35,095 nt of DNA from Spirochaetaceae bacterium (lineage in GTDB: Bacteria; Spirochaetota; Spirochaetia; Treponematales; Rectinemataceae). The DNA lies in assembly GCA_025356015.1 (NCBI GenBank), contig JANXYO010000098.1, forward strand, positions 1-35,095, given 5' to 3'. Of the stretch, positions 14,595 to 22,072 are shown one piece after another (positions within the stretch are counted from its first letter, which is position 1; each line of letters opens with the position of its first letter). The translations under genes were made by a program, and so were the position numbers. The notes beneath the pieces are model-generated. The model saw only the letters and a program-made list of their open reading frames with translations. It was not told where the DNA came from and searched no databases.

Positions 14595-15520
14595 CCATGG
14601 TCCCTTCGCCCGCCGTGGCCCCAGTGGCGCCCCTGGCCCTCCCCCTCGGGGCTGGCCGAGGGAGTGGCGGAGAGCTCGAGGCGGGCGCCTCCACGGATCA
14701 GGCCGATCGGGAGGGCCCGGCCAGGTCTCGCCGCGTCGAGGGCCGAGCGCAGGTTGGCCGGATCGGGAACGGCCTGGCCACCGATCGATACAAGGATGTC
14801 GCCTGCCATGATGCCCGCCTTCGCCGCGGGGCCGCCCGTTTCGAGGCCGGCCACCATGAGGGCCGATCTTCTGTCGTCGCCGAAAAGGGCCTCGAAGCTC
14901 TCTGGCGCGTCCACGGGGACTGTGGACACGCCGAGCCAGGCCTTGCCGGGGAAGCCCCGCTCGAGGATCGAGGCGATTGCCGCCTTGGCCTGGCCCGCGG
15001 GCATGGCCCAGCCCCTGTTGCCGCCCCTGTCCACGGCTATGAAGCCGGCGAGGAGGCCGTCGGGGCCGACGAGGGCGCCGCCTGAGAAGCCGGGGAAGGC
15101 CGGGCCGTCGGTCTGGAGGTAGGCCTCCTCGCCCTCGCCTCCGGCAAAACGCACGGCGTCGAGCCTTGCTTCGGGCCCCTGGGGCGAGGGGAAGGCGGCG
15201 GCGAGGACGAGGGAACCGAGGGCAGGCAGGCCCTCCATCGCCTGCCAGGCCGTGGAGGGCAAGGGGCTGGCCAGCTCAAGGACGGCAAGTCCCCGCCGGG
15301 TATCGAAGCCCCTGACCTGGGCTTTTATGCCTGAGCCGCCGGGGGCGAGGATCTCAAGCTCCTCGGCCTCGGATGCCTCCACAGCGGGCACAAGCAGATA
15401 CTTCCCGTCGAAACCGAGGGCCGTCCTCCCGCCAAGGGAAGAGGGAACGTGGAAAAGCCTGGCCCGCGCCGTGGCTGCGAGCTGGGCGAGGGCATCGGAT
15501 AGGCTGTGCAAGGCGTCCAT
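14555..15520 (-). CDS. HtrA-like trypsin-fold/PDZ protein lacking catalytic His and Asp (pseudoprotease)
   Basis: 321 residues from the ATG at 15520, chosen for the AGGAGG site just upstream. It has the HtrA plan: a trypsin-like domain (about 25-190) and one PDZ domain (about 196-285, AKAGIMAGDILVSIGGQAVP). The Ser loop is kept: LQTDGPAFPGFSGGALVGPD, with Ser146 in GFSGG where active HtrA has GNSGG. The His position (TNxHVV in active enzymes) aligns with VPAVEA, so Ala46 replaces His; the Asp position (xDLAVL) aligns with RGLAVLEL, so Gly77 replaces Asp. No signal peptide or membrane span is seen, so it is probably cytoplasmic. The tail (about 286-321) is rich in Gly, His, Trp and Arg. A peptide-binding or regulatory role is inferred. 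Confidence 0.75.
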   Translation of the reverse strand: MDALHSLSDALAQLAATARARLFHVPSSLGGRTALGFDGKYLLVPAVEASEAEELEILAPGGSGIKAQVRGFDTRRGLAVLELASPLPSTAWQAMEGLPALGSLVLAAAFPSPQGPEARLDAVRFAGGEGEEAYLQTDGPAFPGFSGGALVGPDGLLAGFIAVDRGGNRGWAMPAGQAKAAIASILERGFPGKAWLGVSTVPVDAPESFEALFGDDRRSALMVAGLETGGPAAKAGIMAGDILVSIGGQAVPDPANLRSALDAARPGRALPIGLIRGGARLELSATPSASPEGEGQGRHWGHGGRRDHGWGGMAWGFGRGR

Positions 15521-15584
15521 GGAACCTCCTAGAGAGGGAAAATACTTCTCATTTGATAATATGGCTGAACCCGGGCCCATCATC

Positions 15585-15602
15585 GCCGGCCATTTGGCCG
15601 GC
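15585..15602 (+). other. Perfect GC hairpin in the spacer before the second EamA gene
   Basis: GCCGGCC (15585-15591) and GGCCGGC (15596-15602) form a 7-bp stem with an ATTT loop. The genes on either side diverge from this spacer, so a terminator is not expected. It may be a leader hairpin of the plus-strand gene. Function is unknown. Confidence 0.35.
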
Positions 15603-15651
15603 AAGGTCCCGATCCCCGGCGGCTTGAAGCTCCTCCCTCGGGGCAGCTAGG

Positions 15652-16560
15652 ATGGCGCACCGGAGGCTCAATCTGCGCATCAGAGGTTTTGCGGCCCTTT
15701 ACGCCGCGGCGACGATCTTCGCCTTCACCTCCCTCATGGTGAAGCTAAGCTCGCCCTACTTCTCCGGCTTCTTCATGTCGGGGGCCCGTTTCGTGATCGG
15801 GGCGGCCCTCTGCCTCCTCGTCCTGTACATGCGGTATGGGGGGATAAAGTCGGAGCGGCCCTGGGTCCTGGTCTTCCGCGGCCTCTTCGGCGCCTGCTCG
15901 ATGGCCTGCACCTACGCCGCCATCGCCCTCACCGGGCCCGGGAGGGCTTCCCTCCTGAGCAACATCTATCCGGTCTTCGTGCCGCTTTTCGGGGCCCTGT
16001 TCTTCCGGGAGCGCTTCAATCCGAAGACCCTGATGAGCCTCTTATTCTGCTCTCTCGGGGCCATCCTGGTCGTGCGGGACGGCTCGGGCGCGACCCTGGC
16101 CGGCGACCTCCTCGCCCTCCTGGGTGCCCTCCTCGCCGGTGTCGCCGTCAACTATGTCCGCAGCGCCTCAAGGACCGAGAACCCCATCATCATCTATCTG
16201 AGCCCCTGCATCTTCGGCCTGCCCATCCTCGCCTTTGCGCCCCTGCCCCATTCCCTGGGGGGTCCAGTAGGGATCATCCTCCTCCTGGGCATCGGCGTCG
16301 GGGCCTTCTTCGCCCAGGCCCTCATGTCCTACGGCTACCGCAGCGTCCCCGCGGGCCGCGGCAGCGTGGTCTTCTTCTGGGAGACTGCCCTGACAGTCCT
16401 CCTCGGCTTCCTCCTCGCCGGCGAGCGTTTCAACCTGCGCTTCGCCGGGGGTCTCGCTCTGATCATCGCCGGCCTGTGGTGGAACCGCGAGCGCAGGCCG
16501 GGGCGGCGCGGGGCTGCAGGCCCCGAGGCCCCCGAGCCCGCGGTGGCCAGGCCGGCCTAG
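15652..16560 (+). CDS. EamA-family (DMT superfamily) transporter
   Basis: 302 residues with about ten membrane segments in two EamA repeats. Recognisable parts include FAFTSLMVKLSSPYFSGFFM, the loop ALFFRERFNPKTLMSLLFCS between spans 4 and 5 of the first half, and LLAGERFNLRFAGGLALII in the second half. It is not close in sequence to the EamA protein at 12394-13233. Likely an exporter of a small metabolite; substrate unknown. The C-terminal 25 residues are a charged Arg/Pro/Ala tail. The stop overlaps the convergent msrA stop by 4 bp. Confidence 0.83.
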   Translation: MAHRRLNLRIRGFAALYAAATIFAFTSLMVKLSSPYFSGFFMSGARFVIGAALCLLVLYMRYGGIKSERPWVLVFRGLFGACSMACTYAAIALTGPGRASLLSNIYPVFVPLFGALFFRERFNPKTLMSLLFCSLGAILVVRDGSGATLAGDLLALLGALLAGVAVNYVRSASRTENPIIIYLSPCIFGLPILAFAPLPHSLGGPVGIILLLGIGVGAFFAQALMSYGYRSVPAGRGSVVFFWETALTVLLGFLLAGERFNLRFAGGLALIIAGLWWNRERRPGRRGAAGPEAPEPAVARPA

Positions 16561-17075
16561 AAGCCCGCCTTCTTGACCTTCGGGGCGATAACGACCCTGC
16601 AATAGCCCGACTCGGGATGGCGCTTGAAATACTGCTGGTGGTAGTCCTCGGCGGGCCAGAACACTGGGGCGGGAAGGAGCTCGGTGACGATGGGCTCGAC
16701 GAGGCGGCGCTGCTCGGCGTGGAGAGATTCCTCGGCAAGGCGCTTCTGCTCCTCCCCAAGGTAGAAGACCACCGAGCGGTACTGCCTCCCGACATCGGCC
16801 CCCTGGCGGTCCCTGGTCGTCGGATCGTGGATCTTCCAGAACCAGTTGAGGATTTCCTCGTAGGAGACGCGGTTCCTGTCGAAGCCTATCCTGACCACCT
16901 CGGCGTGGTTCGAGAGCCCCGCGCAGACCTGCTCGTAGGTCGGCGACTCGAGCTCCCCTCCGGCATAGCCCGATCGCACTTCCACTACCCCCGCGACGTT
17001 CTCGTACACCGCCTCGAGGCACCAGAAGCATCCACCGCCCAGGATCGCGTATTCAAGCTCGGGGTCATCGCTCAT
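16557..17075 (-). CDS. msrA: Peptide methionine (S)-S-oxide reductase MsrA
   Basis: 172 residues, typical for MsrA, which repairs the S-form of methionine sulfoxide in oxidised proteins. The catalytic Cys is Cys16 in GGGCFWCLEAVY; further family motifs are GYAGG, SNHAEVVRIGFD and DVGRQYRSVVFY. Cys159 near the C-terminus (GYCRVVIAPK) is a candidate resolving Cys, and Cys19 lies in the active-site loop. The ATG at 17075 has GAGGAG upstream. There is no fused MsrB domain. Confidence 0.95.
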   Translation of the reverse strand: MSDDPELEYAILGGGCFWCLEAVYENVAGVVEVRSGYAGGELESPTYEQVCAGLSNHAEVVRIGFDRNRVSYEEILNWFWKIHDPTTRDRQGADVGRQYRSVVFYLGEEQKRLAEESLHAEQRRLVEPIVTELLPAPVFWPAEDYHQQYFKRHPESGYCRVVIAPKVKKAGF

Positions 17076-17189
17076 GCTTGCTCCTCGGCTTCAACATACT
17101 GATTAACGAGCCCATCCTGGCCCGCACTGAGGGCCCCTGGAGCCTGGCCTGCGGCCTTCAAGCCTTGACCCCCGGCCGGAATCCCCACC

Positions 17190-17636
17190 ATGATCCTCAT
17201 CATGCTCAAGGAAACCCGGACCACGAGGCTCGTGAAGAGCCAGGACCTCAACCACCACGGCACACTTTTCGCGGGCCGCATGGCCGAATGGTTCACCGAA
17301 TCCTGCTTCCTCGCCGCGGCCCGCTACCTTGGCCGGCCCGAGGACCTCGTCTGCGCCCAGATCCACGGTCTGACCTTCACCAAGCCGGCCATGCCCGGGG
17401 ACTCCATCGAGATAGTCTCGCTTCCGGCCCGCACCGGGACAAAGAGCATCACGGTTGGGGCCGAGGTCTTCGTCAACGACGAGGCTGAGCCGACGATAAG
17501 GGGCTTCGCGACCTTCGTCACGGTCGACGCCGGAGGCAGGCCCTACGCCCACGGTCTCTCCCTTCCCCTCGACTGGACCGAGGCCCACAGGGGCCTCTGC
17601 GAGGACGCCAACAAGCTTCAAGGCAGGGGCAAATAG
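17190..17636 (+). CDS. Hot-dog fold acyl-CoA thioesterase family protein
   Basis: 148 residues; ATG 17190, or ATG 17202 four codons in. Single hot-dog domain with the acyl-CoA hydrolase pattern: LVKSQDLNHHGTLFAGRMAE followed by WFTE on the central helix, then CAQIHGLTFTKPAMPGDSIE. The common acyl-CoA hydrolase signature has GG and a WxD on this helix; here they read AG and WFTE, a variant that I associate with a separate clade of this family, so the acyl substrate and even activity are uncertain. The reaction expected for the family is hydrolysis of acyl-CoA to acid and CoA in the cytoplasm. It stands alone between msrA and the tungstate operon. Confidence 0.75.
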   Translation: MILIMLKETRTTRLVKSQDLNHHGTLFAGRMAEWFTESCFLAAARYLGRPEDLVCAQIHGLTFTKPAMPGDSIEIVSLPARTGTKSITVGAEVFVNDEAEPTIRGFATFVTVDAGGRPYAHGLSLPLDWTEAHRGLCEDANKLQGRGK

Positions 17637-17793
17637 AACAGGGCCGCCCTGGCGGATATCCATAAAGGTTTATCGCTTGACGGCCCAAAACTCCTCGGAT
17701 ATTCTGAGACCCAGCTCCGAACCGTATCGCCTTCCGGTCCAAGCACTTGGTGCCGATCCAGAGGGCGGCAGCGGGCGCCGCAAAGCGCGCGCC

Positions 17794-17918
17794 TGCGGGA
17801 CGCCTCCGATCGGGCAGCACTGTCTGCCCGCACTCGTGGCTCCACGGTCGTGACCGGCCGGCCCCTTGGGGGAAGGCGTGGTCGAAGGCCCTTGCCGGAA
17901 ACGGATAGGCCTCCCGCA
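17794..17918 (+). ncRNA. Structured leader of tupA, candidate Moco/Tuco (molybdenum/tungsten cofactor) riboswitch
   Basis: The 300-bp gap before tupA (17637-17936) has no gene but folds well. A long closing helix pairs 17794-17808 with 17902-17918 (7 bp, one C-C mismatch, 3 bp, a 2-nt bulge, 4 bp). Inside are a perfect 7-bp hairpin CGGGCAG/CTGCCCG (17811-17817 with 17824-17830), a small hairpin CGTG/CACG (17835-17838, 17843-17846), and a third arm closed by CCGGC/GCCGG (17854-17858, 17894-17898). The unpaired GAAACGGATAGGCCTCCC run and the link to tungstate transport plus moeA/moaA/moaC point to the Moco/Tuco riboswitch class, which senses the pterin cofactor. The class is assigned from context and memory of the motif, not from a covariance search. 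Confidence 0.55.
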
Positions 17919-17919
17919 C

Positions 17920-17936
17920 TTGGAAAGGAGTTCCAA
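17920..17936 (+). promoter_or_regulatory. Hairpin with the tupA Shine-Dalgarno in its loop
   Basis: TTGGAA (17920-17925) and TTCCAA (17931-17936) form a perfect 6-bp stem whose 5-nt loop is AGGAG, the tupA ribosome site. The stem ends directly before the ATG at 17937 and begins 1 nt after the closing helix of the leader structure. This arrangement could let the leader fold control translation by opening or presenting the ribosome site. Confidence 0.6.
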
Positions 17937-18743
17937 ATGAAAAGGCTCGGCCTCATCGTCCTCGCATGCGCACTTGCCCTGTCCGCCCTCTGGGCCCAGA
18001 GTCCCGCCAATCCCCGTCTCAAGCTCGCGACCACCACGAGCACCGAGCAGTCGGGCCTCCTCTCCGCCATCCTCCCGGCCTTCGAGAAGGAGACGGGCTA
18101 CAAAGTCGACGTGATCGCCGTGGGCACGGGAGCGTCACTGAAGATCGGGGAGAAGGGCGACTGCGATGTCGTCCTCGTCCACGCCCGCGCCCTCGAGGAC
18201 GCCTTCATGGCCGCCGGATTCGGAGCGGACCGCAAGGACGTCATGTACAACGACTTCGTCGTCCTTGGGCCGGCCTCCGATCCCGCGGGCATGTCAAAAG
18301 CAAAGACCGCCCTCGATGCCTTCGCCCTCATCGCCAAGGCCCAGGCGGGCTTCGTGTCCCGCGGCGACAATTCCGGCACCGACGTCAAGGAGAAGGAGAT
18401 CTGGAAGGCCGCCGCCCTCGCCCCCAAGGGCGTCGCCTGGTACAAGGAGGCGGGCCAGGGCATGTCCCAAGTGATCGTCATGGCCGAGCAGATGGGCGCC
18501 TACACCCTCGCCGACCGGGCCACCTGGCTCGCGATGAAGGACAAGTCCAAGCTCGCCATCCTGAACCAGGGTGACAAGATCCTCTTCAACCCCTATGGCA
18601 TCATCACGGTCAGCCCGGCGAAATGGCCCCAGTCAAACTACGCGGGGGCCCTGGCCCTCATGAACTGGATCACCGGTCCGCGCGGACAGGCCCTCATCTC
18701 CGCCTACAAAATAGGCGGAGAGCAGTGCTTCTATCTGTACTGA
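17937..18743 (+). CDS. tupA: Tungstate ABC transporter substrate-binding protein TupA
   Basis: 268 residues from the ATG at 17937. A signal peptide of about 20 residues ends in ALSALWAQ. The mature protein has the TupA hallmark TTTSTEQSGLLSAILPAFEK at the oxyanion pocket, then GDCDVVLVHARALED, RGDNSGTDVKEKEIW and YTLADRATWLAM. TupA binds tungstate very tightly and passes it to TupB; related WtpA/ModA proteins lack the TTTS start. It is followed by tupB and tupC and then by cofactor-synthesis genes, which is a typical tungsten-cofactor setting. No lipobox Cys is seen. Confidence 0.93.
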   Translation: MKRLGLIVLACALALSALWAQSPANPRLKLATTTSTEQSGLLSAILPAFEKETGYKVDVIAVGTGASLKIGEKGDCDVVLVHARALEDAFMAAGFGADRKDVMYNDFVVLGPASDPAGMSKAKTALDAFALIAKAQAGFVSRGDNSGTDVKEKEIWKAAALAPKGVAWYKEAGQGMSQVIVMAEQMGAYTLADRATWLAMKDKSKLAILNQGDKILFNPYGIITVSPAKWPQSNYAGALALMNWITGPRGQALISAYKIGGEQCFYLY

Positions 18744-18754
18744 GCGCTTGAAGG

Positions 18755-19426
18755 ATGCGTGAGGCGTTCAGGCTCCTGTTTGGCGGCGATGCCGAGACGT
18801 GGGGCATTGTCACGAGGAGCCTGGGCTTCTCGCTCTTCTCCACGATCTTCTCGACCCTCCCCGGCATCGCTGTCGGCATGGCCCTGGCCTCGCGGGACTT
18901 CCCCGGGAGGCGGGCCCTCGCCGCGGTGGTGAACGCCCTCACCGCCCTACCCACAGTCGTCATAGGGCTGTTGGTCTATTCCCTCATCTCGCGCTCAGGC
19001 CCCTTCGGTTCCCTGGGCTTCCTCTACGTCCCAGCGGGCGTCGTCGCCGGCCAGTCAGTCCTGGCCTTCCCCATCGTGGCCTCCCTCACCTACGCCGGCC
19101 TCTCCAAGCTTGACCCCCGCTTCGCCGAGACCCTCGTGACCCTGGGCGCCGGTCCCTACGCGCGGATGCTCGCCACCCTGCGCGAGGCCAAGGTCGTCCT
19201 CGTGGCGGCGATCGTCTCAGCCTTCGGCAGGGTCACCGGGGAGGTCGGGGTCTGCATGATGCTCGGCGGCAACATCCGCTTCTCCACGAGGACGATGACG
19301 ACGGCGATCGCCCTCGACGCCGGCAAGGGCGAGTTCGAGCGGGCAATCTCCCTCGGTCTGGTCCTTCTCATCATCGCCCTCGCGGTCAACCTCGCCCTCC
19401 ACGCGATGACGCCGAGGGAGGCCTAG
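18755..19426 (+). CDS. tupB: Tungstate ABC transporter permease TupB
   Basis: 223 residues with about five membrane spans, usual for TupB. The docking loop and following segment, ETLVTLGAGPYARMLATLRE and FGRVTGEVGVCMMLGGNIRF then STRTMTTAIAL, are characteristic of TupB permeases. The ATG at 18755 follows GAAGG closely. The gene starts 11 bp after tupA and ends 1 bp before tupC. Confidence 0.93.
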   Translation: MREAFRLLFGGDAETWGIVTRSLGFSLFSTIFSTLPGIAVGMALASRDFPGRRALAAVVNALTALPTVVIGLLVYSLISRSGPFGSLGFLYVPAGVVAGQSVLAFPIVASLTYAGLSKLDPRFAETLVTLGAGPYARMLATLREAKVVLVAAIVSAFGRVTGEVGVCMMLGGNIRFSTRTMTTAIALDAGKGEFERAISLGLVLLIIALAVNLALHAMTPREA

Positions 19427-19427
19427 G

Positions 19428-20078
19428 ATGTACGCCGTCGAGGGTCTCGAGATCAGGTACGGCAAGGGCCTCGCCTTCGCCGCGAGCGAGCTCCACATTC
19501 GCGAGGGGGAGTGCGTCGCCCTGCTCGGGCCAAACGGCTCCGGCAAGACCACCCTCCTCAAGGCCCTGAACGGCCTCCTGAGGCCCAGCGCGGGGCGCCT
19601 CCTGTTCAGGGGCTCTCCCGCGGCGCTCTCGAGCGAGCTGCGCCAAAGGAGCGTCTATCTTCACCAGATGCCCTACATCCTGGCGGGAACGGTATCGTAC
19701 AACGTCTGCTTCGGAAGCAAGTCGAGGTCCGTGGCTAGGGACGTGGCCGAGCGCAGGGCCGCGGAGGCGATGGCCCTCCTGGGCCTTTCCGGCTTCGAGC
19801 GCAGGCGGCACCGGGCCCTCTCGGGCGGCGAGGCCCAGCGCGTCGCCCTCGCGAGGGCCCTGGCCTCGGGCGCCGACGTCCTGCTCCTTGACGAGCCGAC
19901 CGCCTCGGCCGACTCGGCCTCCCGCGACCTCATCCTCGGCGGCCTTGAGCGGATGGTCCGCGAGGGAGCGACCATCGTCTTCAGCACCCATGACCAAGCC
20001 ATCGCGTCCGCTCTCGCCGGCCGCGTCCTGACCCTCGAGCGCGGCGAGATCACCGAAGACAGGAGCACGAGCCGATGA
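19428..20078 (+). CDS. tupC: Tungstate ABC transporter ATPase TupC
   Basis: 216 residues, compact ABC ATPase. Walker A is GPNGSGKTTLLKAL, the Q-loop region is YLHQMPYIL, the ABC signature is LSGGEAQRVALARAL, Walker B is VLLLDEPTASAD, and the switch His is in FSTHDQA. It has no C-terminal regulatory (TOBE-like) domain, consistent with TupC. The downstream moeA start overlaps its stop by 4 bp. Confidence 0.92.
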   Translation: MYAVEGLEIRYGKGLAFAASELHIREGECVALLGPNGSGKTTLLKALNGLLRPSAGRLLFRGSPAALSSELRQRSVYLHQMPYILAGTVSYNVCFGSKSRSVARDVAERRAAEAMALLGLSGFERRRHRALSGGEAQRVALARALASGADVLLLDEPTASADSASRDLILGGLERMVREGATIVFSTHDQAIASALAGRVLTLERGEITEDRSTSR

Positions 20079-21295
20079 AAGCGAGCGCCAGAACCGCCCT
20101 CCATCCCGACGAGGCGAGGCTTCTCGTCGAGCGCTACGCCGTCATCGGCGCCACCGAGAGGCTGCCCCTCGACGACGCTTTGGGCCGCGCCCTCGCCGAG
20201 GACCTTCCCGCCCTCGTGGACCAGCCGCCCTTTGACAAGTCGGGCATGGACGGCTTCGCCTGGGGGGAGCCCGGACCGGGGCCGGAATGGAGGGTCGTCG
20301 GGGTCGTTGCGGCCGGCTCGGCCTTTTCCCCCCTGCTCGCCCCGGGCGACTGCGTCCGGATCATGACCGGGGCGCCCGTCCCGCGGGGGACCCAGGCTGT
20401 CCAGCGCGTCGAGTTCACCAGCGAGTCCAGGGCGGGCGACGGCTCGGCCATCGTGAGCTTCACGGCTGAGGAGAGCGGCGACAACATCATCCGCCGCGGC
20501 GAGAACCAGCGCAGGGGAGACCAGCTGCTGCGGAGGCGGATCCTCTCGGCCCAGGACATCGGTGTCCTCGCCTCCTCGGGCTACGCCACGGTTCCGGTGG
20601 TGACGAGGCCCCTGGTAGGGGTAGTCTCGACCGGGGACGAGCTCGTTCCCGCCGGCAAGGTCCTCGCTCCGGGGGCGATCTACGACTCGAACGGACCCCA
20701 GCTCCTCGCCCAGGCCAGGGCTGCCGGTGCCCTGGCGCGGCATTACGGGATAGTCTGCGACGACGGCAAGGCACTCGCTGCCGCCCTCTCGACGGCCCTC
20801 GAGGAGTGCGACATCGTCCTTGTCTCCGGAGGGGTCTCCATGGGGGACTTCGACCACGTCCCGCGAAGCCTCATCGCGGCCGGCGTAGAGCAGCACTTCC
20901 ATGGCCTCGCGATGCGCCCAGGCAAGCCAACCTTCTTTGGCATGAAGGGGCCGGTCGCGGTATTCGGCCTGCCCGGCAATCCCGTCTCCACCTTTGTCAA
21001 TTTCGAGGTCCTGGTGAAGGTCCACATCATGCGCCGCATGGGCCTCGAGCTCGAGCCGCGCATCCTCCCCTGCAGCCTCGCCGCCGCGATCGAGCGCCGC
21101 GAGACCGACCGGGTGGAGTTCTACCCGGCCCGCCTCGAGGCCGGGAAGGGTGGCATCGCGGCCAGGCCCCTGGCCTACCACGGCTCCTCGATGCTGAGCG
21201 TCCTGGCTGAGACCGACTGCCTCGTGCGTATGGAGTTCGGCGAGAAGCGCCTCGAGGAAGGAAGGATCGTCGATGTTCGACTCGTACGGCCGTGA
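20075..21295 (+). CDS. moeA: Molybdopterin (tungstopterin) metal transferase MoeA
   Basis: 406 residues. MoeA inserts molybdate or tungstate into adenylated molybdopterin in the cytoplasm. Domain order is normal: N-terminal part with LPLDDALGRALAEDLPALVD and FDKSGMDGFAW, IMTGAPVPRGTQAVQRVEF, the linker GDNIIRRGENQRRGD, then the MoCF-like domain (about 178-330) with VSTGDELVPAG, VLVSGGVSMGDFDHV and GLPGNPVST, and a C-terminal domain IV (about 335-406). Directly coupled to tupC, which suggests the imported metal is used at this step. The last 23 bp overlap moaA. Confidence 0.94.
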   Translation: MKASARTALHPDEARLLVERYAVIGATERLPLDDALGRALAEDLPALVDQPPFDKSGMDGFAWGEPGPGPEWRVVGVVAAGSAFSPLLAPGDCVRIMTGAPVPRGTQAVQRVEFTSESRAGDGSAIVSFTAEESGDNIIRRGENQRRGDQLLRRRILSAQDIGVLASSGYATVPVVTRPLVGVVSTGDELVPAGKVLAPGAIYDSNGPQLLAQARAAGALARHYGIVCDDGKALAAALSTALEECDIVLVSGGVSMGDFDHVPRSLIAAGVEQHFHGLAMRPGKPTFFGMKGPVAVFGLPGNPVSTFVNFEVLVKVHIMRRMGLELEPRILPCSLAAAIERRETDRVEFYPARLEAGKGGIAARPLAYHGSSMLSVLAETDCLVRMEFGEKRLEEGRIVDVRLVRP

Positions 21296-22070
21296 GATAA
21301 GCTACCTCAGGGTCTCGGTGACAGACCGCTGCAACCTCCGCTGCACCTACTGCATGCCGCCAGAAGGGGTGAAGCTGCTGCGCCACGACGAGATCCTGAG
21401 CTTCGAGCAGATCGCCCAGGTGGTGGGCGCCGCCGCCTCCATGGGCTTCCGCAAGGTCAGGCTCACCGGGGGCGAGCCCCTGGCGCGGCTGGGCCTAATC
21501 GACCTTGTGTCGCTCATCGCGGAAATACCGGGTATCCAGACCATCGGCATGACCACCAACGGCAGCCTCCTTGCGCCGGTAGCCGCCGAGCTCAAGAAGA
21601 GGGGCCTTCATTCGGTCAACGTCTCCCTCGACACCCTCGACCCGGAGCGCTTCGCGGCGATCACCAGGGGCGGCTCGATCGAGGCCACCTTCGAGGGTAT
21701 CAGGGCCGCCATCGCGGCCGGGCTCGCGGTCAAGCTGAACACTGTCGTCCTCCCCGAGACGAGCGAGGCCGAGTACCAGGCGATCCGGGACTACGCGGCG
21801 GGCATCGGGGCCAGGGTCCAGACCATCGCCCGCTACCACCTTGACGAGGAGAAGCGCGACGGGGGGGAGTACGACAGGCCCCCGCCCTGCTCGCTCTGCG
21901 ACAGGCTCAGGCTCCTCGCGAACGGGGTACTGCGGCCCTGCCTCCACGGCGAGCTCGGGGTGAAGGTCGATTTCGGCGACATAGCGGGGAGCATCGAGAG
22001 GGCCGTGGGGCTGAAGCCCGCGCGCGGCCTCGCAGCGCGGGACCTCGCCGTGGGGCAGATAGGGGGCTGA
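21273..22070 (+). CDS. moaA: GTP 3',8-cyclase MoaA, compact form
   Basis: 265 residues, clearly shorter than the usual 320 to 340. MoaA is a radical-SAM enzyme that starts molybdopterin synthesis from GTP. All key elements are kept: the SAM cluster Cys20, Cys24, Cys27 in TDRCNLRCTYC, the SAM-binding GGEPL, the second cluster Cys206, Cys209, Cys223 (CxxC, 13 residues, C), the Arg residues of CDRLRLLANG and the C-terminal Gly-Gly at the very end. The stretch between the barrel and the second cluster is about 50 residues shorter than in the S. aureus enzyme as I recall its numbering: QTIARYHLDEEKRDGGEYD leads directly into the second cluster. No frameshift or stop suggests decay. The start lies 23 bp inside moeA. 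Confidence 0.9.
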   Translation: MFDSYGREISYLRVSVTDRCNLRCTYCMPPEGVKLLRHDEILSFEQIAQVVGAAASMGFRKVRLTGGEPLARLGLIDLVSLIAEIPGIQTIGMTTNGSLLAPVAAELKKRGLHSVNVSLDTLDPERFAAITRGGSIEATFEGIRAAIAAGLAVKLNTVVLPETSEAEYQAIRDYAAGIGARVQTIARYHLDEEKRDGGEYDRPPPCSLCDRLRLLANGVLRPCLHGELGVKVDFGDIAGSIERAVGLKPARGLAARDLAVGQIGG

Positions 22071-22072
22071 AG

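Noticed and set aside
17637-17793. Several short hairpins upstream of the tupA leader structure, e.g. CCAAG/CTTGG at 17739-17750
   Set aside because: Stems are short or have loops of 2 nt, as expected by chance in GC-rich DNA; no RNA family is suggested.
19673-21181. A 502-codon open frame antisense to tupC and moeA
   Set aside because: It crosses two certain genes and its translation has no recognisable domain.
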